Below, piece after piece: positions 15,052-22,589 of a stretch of 24,095 nt of DNA (within the stretch, counting starts at the first letter, position 1; every line of letters starts with the position of its first letter). The notes under the pieces were generated by a model. The model saw nothing but the letters and a program-made list of their open reading frames with translations, did no database searches and had not been told where the DNA came from. The translations under genes and the position numbers were made by a program. The DNA comes from Burkholderiaceae bacterium (GTDB taxonomy: Bacteria > Pseudomonadota > Gammaproteobacteria > Burkholderiales > Burkholderiaceae_C): positions 1 through 24,095 of the forward strand of contig JALRFN010000156.1 in NCBI GenBank assembly GCA_023268425.1. Direction: 5' to 3'.

Positions 15052-15774
15052 TTAGCCCGGACACCCATGGGGGTATGTCGCCCAAGTCAAGGCCGTGATC
15101 GCGGCTGTTTCAGCCCGCAGCACCCGTGGCCCCAAGCCACGCCAGGCGAAGCCGTGCTGCAAGGCCAGTGTTTCTTCTTCAGGGGTCAAGCCGCCTTCGG
15201 GGCCACTGAGTATGGTGGTGGGCACGGGGCTAGCCCCCACCAGCGCCGCATCGGGTGCAAACCCCAGCAACCAACGCGCGCCATCGCTTGCCGGCAAGGC
15301 GTTGAACCAGCTGGAAAGGGTTTGAATGGGGTGGATGACGGGTACGCGGTTGCGCCCACATTGTTCGCAGGCAGACACCGCCACCGCTTGCCAGTGGGCC
15401 AACCGTTTGTCTGCGCGCTCGCCTTGCAATCGCACCACGCTGCGCGCGGTCATCAGGGGCGTGATGCTGCTGACACCGAGCTCGGTGGCTTTTTCAACCA
15501 GCCAATCCATGCGTTCGTTGGCGGGCATGCCCAAGGCCATGTGAATGGCCTGTGGCGCTTCGCGCTCCACGGCATGGTGTGTGCCCACCCGGATGTCCAC
15601 GCCTTGTTTGTGCATGCGCGTGACGGCGGCGTCCCACTCTCCGCCCTCGCCATTGAACACCGTCAAGGCGTCGCCCGGTTGCAGGCGCAGCACCTGAACG
15701 TGCTTGGCCGCCGCCGCAGGCAAGGCCAGTTCAGAACCCTGGGCCAGTGGTGTGGGGCAGTGGATGCGCGGCAT
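15052..15774 (-). CDS. rsmE: 16S rRNA (uracil(1498)-N(3))-methyltransferase RsmE
   Basis: RsmE methylates N3 of U1498 in helix 44 of 16S rRNA in assembled 30S subunits. The 240-residue product has an N-terminal PUA-like domain (MPRIHCPTPL; HVQVLRLQPGDALTVFNGEGGEW) and a C-terminal SPOUT domain with a trefoil knot: MDWLVEKATELGVSSITPL, EQCGRNRVPVI, and the SAM-binding loop LSGPEGGLTPEEE, ending VLRAETAAITAL. The ATG at 15774 gives the common MPRI start; a GTG at 15783 is possible. It lies 9 bases after the AmgK-like gene and before the MFS gene, probably in one transcript. Confidence 0.95.
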   Translation of the reverse strand: MPRIHCPTPLAQGSELALPAAAAKHVQVLRLQPGDALTVFNGEGGEWDAAVTRMHKQGVDIRVGTHHAVEREAPQAIHMALGMPANERMDWLVEKATELGVSSITPLMTARSVVRLQGERADKRLAHWQAVAVSACEQCGRNRVPVIHPIQTLSSWFNALPASDGARWLLGFAPDAALVGASPVPTTILSGPEGGLTPEEETLALQHGFAWRGLGPRVLRAETAAITALTWATYPHGCPG

Positions 15775-15783
15775 GTGCGGCAC

Positions 15784-16899
15784 TCACGCGCGGCCGTAGG
15801 CGAAGCCACTGGCTTGATCCAAGCCCTCGATGCGGTCGATCAAGCGCAGCAAAGGCGTTAACTCGCGATAACGGTTGCAAATGTCTCGCGCATACATGAC
15901 GAAGCGTGGCGTGTCGGCCAAGTATTTGGGCTTGCCGTCGCGTAGCGTCAAACGCGCAAAGATGCCGAGGATTTTCAAATGCCGCTGCAAAGCCATCCAG
16001 TCCACCGCGCGCATGAAACTGCCGAAATCTTGCGACCAATCCTCGAAGGCAAACCAGGGCTTTTGACGCACCCGTTCCCAATACCGAATGGTCACATCCA
16101 TGATGCGATCATCCTCCCAATTGTGGAAGGCGTCGCGCATCAAGCTGGCGATGTCGTAGGTCACAGGGCCGTACAGCGCATCTTGAAAGTCCAACACGCC
16201 CAGGCGGCCATCGTGACCAATCATCAGGTTGCGCGCCATGAAATCGCGGTGCACGTAGACCTGCGGCCCCTGCTGGTTGGTGGCGGCGATGAGGCCTTGC
16301 ACGCGCAGCAGGTCTTGGGTTTCACGTTCGCTCAGGTCGATCCCCTTGTGTTTGGCGATGTACCAGTCTTGGAATAAAGCCATTTCGCGCATCAAAACGG
16401 CTTCATCGTAGGGCGCCAACACGCCGGGTTCAGAGGCGTCTTGCCAAGCCACCAGAGCGTCCAAGGCCTGCATGAAATAGCCGTGCAGCTGGGCTTCTGG
16501 CAAGGGCAGGGCTTGCAGCAAGGTTTGTGAGCCCAGGTCGCTGAGCAACATGAAGCCGTGTGTGTCGTCGTGCGCCAAAATCTCAGGTGCAGGAACCTGC
16601 GCCGCGCGCAGCAAGCCCGCGACGTGCACAAACGCGGCGTTGTTTTCCAGCTCTGGTGGTGAGTCCATGATCACCCATTGCGCGGCGGCGTCACGCGCGC
16701 TGTCCACCCGCAAATAGCGCCGGAAGCTGGCGTCAGCGCTGGCCAGGCGCACGCTGTCTGCGCGCAGGCCGTGCACGCTGGCGGTCTTGTTCAGCCATAA
16801 CTGGAAGGCGTGTTCACGTTGGGCATTTGGCCATTGCAAAGCGGTCATGGGGTCTGGGCTTGGGTGGCGAGGCAGCGGCGTGTGTGCTGCTGTCGGCAT
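15784..16899 (-). CDS. amgK: AmgK-like N-acetylmuramate/N-acetylglucosamine kinase (aminoglycoside phosphotransferase family)
   Basis: AmgK phosphorylates the anomeric position of MurNAc and GlcNAc during peptidoglycan recycling, feeding UDP-MurNAc synthesis through MurU. The 371-residue product has the APH/choline-kinase fold: FRRYLRV in the N-lobe, ENNAAFVHVAGLL, HGFMLLSDLGSQTLL at the hinge, the catalytic loop VHRDFMARNLM (D219) and the metal site GVLDFQDALYGPVTYD. The AmgK call rests on this pattern and on its position divergent from lptD-surA-rsmA, as in Pseudomonas. The start may be 16899 or, leaving more room for promoters, the ATG at 16848 (MTALQWPNAQ, 354 residues). The partner murU does not follow; rsmE does. 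Confidence 0.85.
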   Translation of the reverse strand: MPTAAHTPLPRHPSPDPMTALQWPNAQREHAFQLWLNKTASVHGLRADSVRLASADASFRRYLRVDSARDAAAQWVIMDSPPELENNAAFVHVAGLLRAAQVPAPEILAHDDTHGFMLLSDLGSQTLLQALPLPEAQLHGYFMQALDALVAWQDASEPGVLAPYDEAVLMREMALFQDWYIAKHKGIDLSERETQDLLRVQGLIAATNQQGPQVYVHRDFMARNLMIGHDGRLGVLDFQDALYGPVTYDIASLMRDAFHNWEDDRIMDVTIRYWERVRQKPWFAFEDWSQDFGSFMRAVDWMALQRHLKILGIFARLTLRDGKPKYLADTPRFVMYARDICNRYRELTPLLRLIDRIEGLDQASGFAYGRA

Positions 16900-16934
16900 A
16901 GGATAATGTCAGCATTCTAGGGGGGCATTGGGGC
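16900..16934. promoter_or_regulatory. Compact divergent amgK/lptD promoter region
   Basis: Only 35 bases separate the outermost starts. GATAAT at 16902-16907 is a 5/6 match to a -10 for lptD, giving a leader of about 20 bases. The minus strand of the same stretch reads TTATCC/TATCCT, a possible -10 for amgK if it starts at 16848. AGGGGGG at about 16919-16925 is a ribosome binding site for the TTG at 16935. No good -35 box was found for either. Confidence 0.4.
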
Positions 16935-19268
16935 TTGAGTCGGTACTGCAAAACACCGTTGGCGACGCGCATGTCGGGCTTGTGGCTCACGTTGGTGCCG
17001 TTCCTGGGCTCCAGTCAAGCTGCGCACGCGCAGTCAGACGCCTGGGTGTGGAACACGACCTTACCCGGCGCGGCGGTCAAACCAGAATCGCCGCCCGTGT
17101 TTGCCTCAGGCGAGCAAGTTGAGGGCCAAACCGATGAATTCGTGACCCTCACGGGTGACGCCCAAGTGCGCCAGCAAGGCATGACCGTGCAGGGCGATGT
17201 CATCCACCATGACGCCAACACGCATTGGTTGGATGTGCAAGGCGACGTGCGCGTGCAGGACCAAGGCAACCACTATCGGGGTCCGTCGCTGCGTTTGAAT
17301 TTGGACACCAACGAAGGCGTGTTTGAGGCCCCGCGGTTTGAGCTGGACAACGGCGGCCGAGGCACAGCAGAGGCCTTGGAGTTTCTGGGCAAAGACCACA
17401 GCGCGGCCAAAGGCGTGCGCTACTCGACTTGCCCCATGCCTGCAGGTGGTGCCGATTGGTCACCCGATTGGGTGCTCAGCGCCAGCACCATTGACTTTGA
17501 TCGCGGCGCGGATGTGGGCACCGCTTGGGGCTCGGTGCTGCGCTTCAAAGGCATTCCGGTCATGGCCAGTCCTTGGATGAGCTTTCCCTTGTCGGATGCG
17601 CGCAAAACGGGCTTTTTGCCTTTGGGTGTCAACCTGAGTGACACCAGTGGCTTGGAACTGGTCGTGCCCTATTACTTGAATTTGGCGCCCAACTACGATG
17701 CCACGCTCTATCCCCAACTGCTGAGCAAGCGCGGCGTGAATTGGGGCGGCGAGTTCCGCTACCTCTTCCCCACCTGGCAAGGCCAAGTGCGCGCGGATTG
17801 GATGGGCACAGATCGTTTGCGCCCAGGCGAGAGCCGCTATGCCTTGAATTGGCGACACCAACAAAGCCTGCGCTTGGGCGAGCAGCCTTGGGGCTTGAGC
17901 GTCAACGTCAATCGGGTCAGTGACGACAACTATTGGCGGGACTTTCCCCGCAGCATTTCGGCCCTCACCGAGCGACAGTTGCCCACCGATGTGGTGGCCA
18001 GTACGGCGGGCGAGCGTTGGTCGTTTTCTGTTGGCAGCTACCAATGGCAGACCTTGCAGCAACCCGATGCGATCACGCCAGCCTACGACCGCGTGCCGCA
18101 TTTGAATTGGGATTGGCGACCGCCGCAGGCGCAAAACTACAGCCTCGCTTTGCACAGCGAGTTGACGCGATTTGAAGCGGATCGTTCGGGCTCAGAAAAC
18201 GGGTGGCGTTGGTTGGGCAACGTCGATTTGGGCCGTCGTTGGAATTGGGGCCCCGGCTTTGTTGCGCCGGCTTTGCGCCTTCAGGCGCGTCAATACCAAT
18301 CAGATGATCCCTTTGCGCGCAGTGGCGCGCGCCAAGGCAACAGCGCGGCGTCGGTACTCGTGCCTACGGCCAGCGTGGGCGCTGGTTTGGCGTTTGAGCG
18401 GGACTTGCAAGACGGTGGTTTGCAAACCTTGGAGCCCCAAGTCTTGTTGGCCTACACGCCCACGGTCGATCAGCAGGGTCTGCCGATCTATGACGCCGCC
18501 GCGAAAGACTTCAACTTCTCCAGCGTCTTTTCACCGTTTGAATATTCTGGACAAGACCGCGTGGCCGACAACCAGTCGCTGACTTGGGGGGTTACCAGCC
18601 GTTGGTTGCGACCCAACGGGGGTGAGTGGTTGCGCCTGAGCTGGGCACAAAAGCAGCGCTTGCGTCCCTTGACTGTGACTGTGGATGACACCGCGGCCCT
18701 GCCCGCGGGGGCCAGCGACTGGCTGTTGGGTGCGGACTGGCGTTACAACGAGCACTGGCAGGCCAGTGCCTTTGCGCAATACGACTTGGACATTGACCGC
18801 GTGCGCCGCAGCACGGCCGCCTTGCGCTACAGCGGCGGTGCGTTTCGCAACGCCCAACTGGCTTACAGCTTTCAACGCGACAGCAGCGAATTGTTGGATT
18901 TGAGCTGGCAATGGCCACTCAATGACTTGTGGGGTGACCGTGGCCGCTTGTCTGGCGACGGCGGCAATTTGGGCGCGCCGCGCTGGTACAGCGTGGGACG
19001 CTTGAACTACAGCTTGCGAGAGCGCAACCTGGTCGATGCCATCATGGGTGTGGAATACGACGCGGGTTGCTGGTTGTCGCGCGTGGCCATCGAGCGCTTG
19101 CAAAACAGCAGCACCACGGCCAGCCATCGCTTGTTCTTCCAGTTGGAGTTCAATGGCATGGGGAGCGTGGGCTCCAGCCCCTTGGACACTTTGCGGGACA
19201 ATGTGCCTTATTACCAAGTGTTGCGCCGCGAGCCCGTGGCGCCCAGTCGCTATGAAAACTACGAATAA
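16935..19268 (+). CDS. lptD: LPS-assembly outer membrane protein LptD
   Basis: LptD, with the lipoprotein LptE, forms the outer-membrane barrel that inserts LPS into the outer leaflet. The 777-residue product starts at TTG 16935: this gives a signal peptide with a basic n-region (R3, K6, R12) and a cleavage site after AAHA, and has a ribosome binding site. The ATG at 16971 would remove all the positive charges. Residues 60-170 are the OstA/LptA-like domain (DEFVTLTGDAQVRQQGMTVQGD; YRGPSLRLNLDTNEG), followed by the conserved STCPM segment with C166. The C-terminal barrel includes FPLSDARKTGFLPLG and ends in YENYE. The barrel cysteine motif is DAGCWLSR with a single C712. lptE is not in the window. 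surA follows with overlapping or nearly abutting coding sequence. Confidence 0.95.
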   Translation: MSRYCKTPLATRMSGLWLTLVPFLGSSQAAHAQSDAWVWNTTLPGAAVKPESPPVFASGEQVEGQTDEFVTLTGDAQVRQQGMTVQGDVIHHDANTHWLDVQGDVRVQDQGNHYRGPSLRLNLDTNEGVFEAPRFELDNGGRGTAEALEFLGKDHSAAKGVRYSTCPMPAGGADWSPDWVLSASTIDFDRGADVGTAWGSVLRFKGIPVMASPWMSFPLSDARKTGFLPLGVNLSDTSGLELVVPYYLNLAPNYDATLYPQLLSKRGVNWGGEFRYLFPTWQGQVRADWMGTDRLRPGESRYALNWRHQQSLRLGEQPWGLSVNVNRVSDDNYWRDFPRSISALTERQLPTDVVASTAGERWSFSVGSYQWQTLQQPDAITPAYDRVPHLNWDWRPPQAQNYSLALHSELTRFEADRSGSENGWRWLGNVDLGRRWNWGPGFVAPALRLQARQYQSDDPFARSGARQGNSAASVLVPTASVGAGLAFERDLQDGGLQTLEPQVLLAYTPTVDQQGLPIYDAAAKDFNFSSVFSPFEYSGQDRVADNQSLTWGVTSRWLRPNGGEWLRLSWAQKQRLRPLTVTVDDTAALPAGASDWLLGADWRYNEHWQASAFAQYDLDIDRVRRSTAALRYSGGAFRNAQLAYSFQRDSSELLDLSWQWPLNDLWGDRGRLSGDGGNLGAPRWYSVGRLNYSLRERNLVDAIMGVEYDAGCWLSRVAIERLQNSSTTASHRLFFQLEFNGMGSVGSSPLDTLRDNVPYYQVLRREPVAPSRYENYE

Positions 19269-20535
19269 GCCGCGAGGCATGAAGCTGGCCTTGAGCGTGT
19301 TGGCTTTGACCGCAGCGCTTCAGGCACCTGCCACTTACGCCGAAAACAACATCGCCGCTGTGGTGGGGCGTCAAGTCGTGACGCAACAAGAGTTGCAACA
19401 GCGCGTGCAACAAGTGCGCGCGCAAAACGCTGGCCAGGCTTTGCCGGCCGACTTGCCCCGTCAAGTCTTGGAGGTTTTGGTGGCTGAGCGAGCCCAGCTG
19501 CAGGCCGCCATGGACATGGGCATCCAAGTCAGCAACCCCGACATTGATCAGGCCCAACAGCGCATCGCTGCGCAAAACGGCTTGACTGTGGTTCAGTTGT
19601 TGCAGCGGGTGCAGCAAGACGGTTTGAGCGAAGCGGGCTACCGCCAGCAGTTGCGCGACCAATTGATGGTGCAGCGGGCCCGCGATCGCGTCTTGGATCA
19701 GCGCTTGCAGGTCACTGCCACTGACATCCAAACCGCTCTGAATGAAGCGACCAGCCAGCAAGGCCCGCAGACTTTGGAGTTGGCGCAAGTCTTGATTCCG
19801 GTGCCTGAAAAAGCCAGTGCCAAGGAACGCGCGCAGGCGCAGGAGCAGGCCCAGCGCATCGCCCAGCGCGCGCAGGCAGGTGAGCGTTTGCTCGACTTGG
19901 CTGCCAGTGCGCCCAAAGCGCAAGTCGGCAGCTTGGGGTTGAAGCCGGAGTCGGCATACCCGGCTTTGTTTTTGGAGGCCACGCGCGATTTGCCGGTCGG
20001 CGGCGTCACGTCGGTGGTGAGCAGTGGCGCGGGTTTTCACGTGCTGCAAGTCGTGCAGCGTGAGCGCGCCCAAGGCGATTTGAGTGTGGTGCAGACGCAG
20101 GCGCGCCACATCTTGCGCCGCGCCCAAACACCCGCGCAGCGCAGCGAAGCGGTGTCCTTGCTGAAGCGCTTGCGTGAAGATATCCAGGCGCGCCGCATCA
20201 CTTTTGAGGCGGCCGCAGCCAAGTGGGGTGAGGATGGCACGGCGGCGCATGGTGGCGACCTGGGTTGGGCACAGCCAGGGCAATTTGTCCCGGCTTTTGA
20301 GGCCGCCATGAATGCCTTGCAGCCCGATGTGTTGAGCCAACCTGTGGAAACCGAATTTGGGGTGCACTTGATTGAGGTCACCGCGCGCCGTCGTGTGCCC
20401 ATGAATGATGCACAACAGCGCGACTGGGCTGAACGTCGGCTGCGCGAAGTGAAAGGCCAACAGGTCTTGGACGCTTGGGTGCGCGAAGTGCGTGCTGGTG
20501 TCTACGTGCACGTTCAAGACCCCGCTTTGCAATGA
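19252..20535 (+). CDS. surA: Periplasmic chaperone and peptidyl-prolyl isomerase SurA
   Basis: SurA escorts outer-membrane proteins, LptD among them, through the periplasm to the BAM complex. From ATG 19252 the product is 427 residues (E. coli 428): a signal peptide (MKTTNKPRGMKLALSVLAL, cleavage after TYA), an N-terminal SurA domain (IAAVVGRQVVTQQELQQRVQ; LPRQVLEVLVAERAQLQAA), then two parvulin domains at about 175-275 and 285-395, with QARHILRRAQTPAQ starting the second and GGDLGWAQPGQFVPAFEAAM inside it. An alternative ATG at 19279 gives 418 residues and a shorter n-region, with AGG too close to act as a ribosome binding site. The 19252 start overlaps the lptD end by 17 bases. The stop overlaps the rsmA start (ATGA). 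pdxA, often found between surA and rsmA, is missing. Confidence 0.94.
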   Translation: MKTTNKPRGMKLALSVLALTAALQAPATYAENNIAAVVGRQVVTQQELQQRVQQVRAQNAGQALPADLPRQVLEVLVAERAQLQAAMDMGIQVSNPDIDQAQQRIAAQNGLTVVQLLQRVQQDGLSEAGYRQQLRDQLMVQRARDRVLDQRLQVTATDIQTALNEATSQQGPQTLELAQVLIPVPEKASAKERAQAQEQAQRIAQRAQAGERLLDLAASAPKAQVGSLGLKPESAYPALFLEATRDLPVGGVTSVVSSGAGFHVLQVVQRERAQGDLSVVQTQARHILRRAQTPAQRSEAVSLLKRLREDIQARRITFEAAAAKWGEDGTAAHGGDLGWAQPGQFVPAFEAAMNALQPDVLSQPVETEFGVHLIEVTARRRVPMNDAQQRDWAERRLREVKGQQVLDAWVREVRAGVYVHVQDPALQ

Positions 20536-21332
20536 CCAAGCCAGGTGGGCGCCATGTGGCGCGCAAGCGTTTCGGCCAGCATTTCCTCAACGACGCGGGC
20601 TTGATAGACGAGATCGTCGCTGCGATTGCACCGCAGGCGCAAGATGCCGTGCTGGAAATTGGCCCTGGTCTTGGGGCCTTGACCCATCCCTTGCTGCGTT
20701 GTTTGCCGCGCATGACGGTGGTCGAGCTAGACCGCGACTTGGTGGCGCGTTTGCGCGACAACCCGCAGCTTCATGTGGTGGCGGCGGACGTCTTGACTGT
20801 GGACTTTGCGCAGTTGGCCAAAGACTTGGGCTTGGCTCCGGGCGCCTTGCGCGTGGTTGGCAACCTGCCCTACAACATCTCGAGCCCCATTCTCTTTCAC
20901 CTCTTGCAATACGTGGACGTGGTCCGCGACCAGCACTTCATGCTGCAAAAAGAAGTGGTCGATCGCATGGTGGCTTCGCCGTCGACGGCGGCTTATGGGC
21001 GGCTTTCCGTGATGTTGCAGTGGCGTTACGACATGGCGTCGGTGCTGGACGTGCCGCCAGAGGCGTTTGATCCGCCGCCTCAAGTAGACAGTGCGGTGGT
21101 GCGCATGGTGCCCAAAGCCGTGCCGCCGCAGGTCGACGAGGCTTTGCTTAGCGAGTTGGTGCGGGTGGCGTTTTCTCAGCGGCGCAAGGTCTTGCGCCAC
21201 AGTCTGGGTCAGTGGTTGGCGCAAAAAGGCGTTGAGGTGGAATTCGATTGGCGTCGCCGAGCCGAGGAGGTCGCCGTTGACGAGTATGTGGCCCTGGCGC
21301 AGCTGGTGTCCCGAGGGGCGGGGCGGGCATGA
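20532..21332 (+). CDS. rsmA: 16S rRNA (adenine(1518)-N(6)/adenine(1519)-N(6))-dimethyltransferase RsmA/KsgA
   Basis: RsmA (KsgA) dimethylates two adjacent adenosines near the 3' end of 16S rRNA late in 30S assembly. The 266-residue product has the conserved N-terminal ARKRFGQHFLND, the SAM motif VLEIGPGLGALTHPLL, the acidic VVELDRDL, the catalytic motif NLPYN from residue 111, and FDPPPQVDSAVVRM. The C-terminal helical domain carries FSQRRKVLRHSLG. The ATG at 20532 overlaps the surA stop by 4 bases and gives the normal length. A bidirectional terminator begins 1 base after the stop, so it ends the lptD-surA-rsmA unit. Confidence 0.97.
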   Translation: MTKPGGRHVARKRFGQHFLNDAGLIDEIVAAIAPQAQDAVLEIGPGLGALTHPLLRCLPRMTVVELDRDLVARLRDNPQLHVVAADVLTVDFAQLAKDLGLAPGALRVVGNLPYNISSPILFHLLQYVDVVRDQHFMLQKEVVDRMVASPSTAAYGRLSVMLQWRYDMASVLDVPPEAFDPPPQVDSAVVRMVPKAVPPQVDEALLSELVRVAFSQRRKVLRHSLGQWLAQKGVEVEFDWRRRAEEVAVDEYVALAQLVSRGAGRA

Positions 21333-21356
21333 AAAAACCGCCAGCAGGCGGTTTTT
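21333..21356. terminator. Bidirectional intrinsic terminator between rsmA and the barstar gene
   Basis: AAAAACCGCC and GGCGGTTTTT form a 10-bp stem with loop AGCA. T runs of 5 (plus strand) and 6 (minus strand) end the stem on both sides, so it serves the convergent rsmA and barstar-family genes. Confidence 0.9.
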
Positions 21357-21377
21357 GGGTAAGGGCGCAGAACGCGT

Positions 21378-21917
21378 TTAGGCGGCAGCAGTCCAATAGC
21401 CAGCGTTGAAGGGGCTGCTCATGCGCAACGCCAGCGGGCTGACATCCACCAGCTTGTCGGTGGGCATGGGCTCATCGCTGTCGCTGACCACCGTTTCGCC
21501 TTGCGACGCACGCGCCACGGCAAACGAGTAGAAACAACGGAAAGCCACTTTGCGGTCTGACCAGTAATCGGCGGCGTCGCGGAAGATGTCCAGCAATTGC
21601 TCGCGGGCCTCTTTGTCAAATTTGCCGTGTGAGGGGATGTGCTCCAAGACCACGACAAAGCCGGTTTGCGGCCCCGATTTGTGGATGGTGCTGGTCAGTG
21701 CGTCATACAGCGCGTCGAAGTTTTTGTTCGAGCCAGCCGGCAACGTGTACTGTGCAGCGAGCGCGTCCAGCACTTCTTGCTTGTTTTGTGCTTGGCCAGC
21801 GTTGGCGTACAAAAAGTGGTGACCCAAGGCCTGAGCTGCTGCTTGCAATTCGGGCACGCGGAAGGCGCGAATCGATTGAACGATGTTGGTGCGAACCGTG
21901 CGGAGAGGGGCGTCCAT
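21378..21917 (-). CDS. Barstar-family ribonuclease inhibitor
   Basis: A cytoplasmic protein of 179 residues with a barstar-like domain at about 30-125. Its LPAGSNKNFDALYDALT aligns with LPEYYGENLDALWDCLT of Bacillus barstar, keeping both aspartates that contact the RNase active site (D68 and D72 here, D35 and D39 in barstar); Trp is replaced by Tyr. IFRDAADYW matches the later barstar helix. It is about twice the length of classical barstar (89), with an added N-terminal 25 residues and a C-terminal extension of about 55 residues ending FNAGYWTAAA. It lies 39 bases downstream of a secreted-type RNase gene on the same strand, which supports a role as intracellular protection against that enzyme. 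Confidence 0.88.
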   Translation of the reverse strand: MDAPLRTVRTNIVQSIRAFRVPELQAAAQALGHHFLYANAGQAQNKQEVLDALAAQYTLPAGSNKNFDALYDALTSTIHKSGPQTGFVVVLEHIPSHGKFDKEAREQLLDIFRDAADYWSDRKVAFRCFYSFAVARASQGETVVSDSDEPMPTDKLVDVSPLALRMSSPFNAGYWTAAA

Positions 21918-21956
21918 GGCGACTGTTTCTTTCTGTTGATGATCCGTTCGCGCCGC

Positions 21957-22370
21957 TCACTGCGGCAGTGGACCTTGAATCGGTCGGAAACTGCTGTAGT
22001 GGTCGTCGCTGTAATAACACTCTTGGGGGGCTTGGGTCTGAAGCCCCCCACAAACAACGCGGCGTGCGCCTCGGTGGTTCAAGCCAGGGGTTGGCACCGT
22101 GTATTCCCGGTAGTACCCGCGCTTGTGGGGCGGCAGCAACCGCTCTCGGTTGCCAAACACCGTCCCGTCCTTTTCGAAAGGAAAAGGGCCACCTTGCGCA
22201 ATCAACCTCCCCACGCGCTGCCCCTCGGCGGGCAGATTGGCCCAGGTCAATGGCGCTGTGGTCGGTGACGGCGTCGGTTGGCGAAGCGACTCGTTCGAGC
22301 CGAACCACGTGGCCACCACCAGCACCAACAGGGCCAAGACCCAGCGCAGCGAGCGCTTGGATGTTGTCAT
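21957..22370 (-). CDS. Guanyl-preferring ribonuclease of the RNase Sa/barnase type, exported or membrane-anchored
   Basis: A 137-residue microbial ribonuclease. The N-terminus has a basic segment and one hydrophobic helix (SLRWVLALLVLVVATWFG), a signal peptide or anchor, then a Pro/Thr linker. The catalytic domain (about 42-137) resembles Streptomyces RNase Sa: DGTVFGNRERLLP, YYREYTVPTPG, HRGARRVV and DDHYSSF. The expected catalytic residues are present: E89, R100, R104 and H124 (E54, R65, R69 and H85 in RNase Sa). Two cysteines, C107 and C118, could form a disulfide outside the cytoplasm. The ATG at 22370 is chosen over 22415 because it begins the basic signal region; its ribosome binding site is weak. 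The barstar-family gene follows, as in barnase-barstar pairs. Confidence 0.88.
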   Translation of the reverse strand: MTTSKRSLRWVLALLVLVVATWFGSNESLRQPTPSPTTAPLTWANLPAEGQRVGRLIAQGGPFPFEKDGTVFGNRERLLPPHKRGYYREYTVPTPGLNHRGARRVVCGGLQTQAPQECYYSDDHYSSFRPIQGPLPQ

Positions 22371-22423
22371 GTTTGCAAGTTGTGCTTCTGATCCCAGTTC
22401 CAACCTGTGCTGCACCGCAACTC

Positions 22424-22517
22424 AGGGTAAACCCTAGATTCAGGGCAGCAAGTGTGCATCAAGCGTCATCAAAACGCAATAGTTGCTTGTGCAATTTCCC
22501 AGGGTTTTTCCTAGGGT
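22424..22517. promoter_or_regulatory. Operator-like AGGGT/ACCCT elements upstream of the RNase gene
   Basis: AGGGTAAACCCT at 22424-22435 is a perfect dyad (5-base arms, AA centre). A related element, AGGGTTTTTCCT with an extra AGGGT, lies at 22501-22517. The stretch between malic enzyme and the RNase gene (22371-22589) is more AT-rich than its surroundings and should hold the RNase promoter. I found no convincing -35/-10 pair for the minus strand and no gene there. Confidence 0.3.
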
Positions 22518-22589
22518 GTTGACATTCACCGACGCTTATGGACGCAGAGTGCCTCAAAGCACCCCAGCGCCATGAGTGGTCAACCCGCC

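Noticed and set aside
19150..20532. 460-codon open frame on the minus strand opposite surA
   Set aside because: It is the antisense shadow of surA, rich in Leu/His/Arg/Gln with no family signature.
22539..22589. Terminator after maeB formed by GTGC/GCAC
   Set aside because: The stem is only 4 bp and no T run follows on the minus strand.
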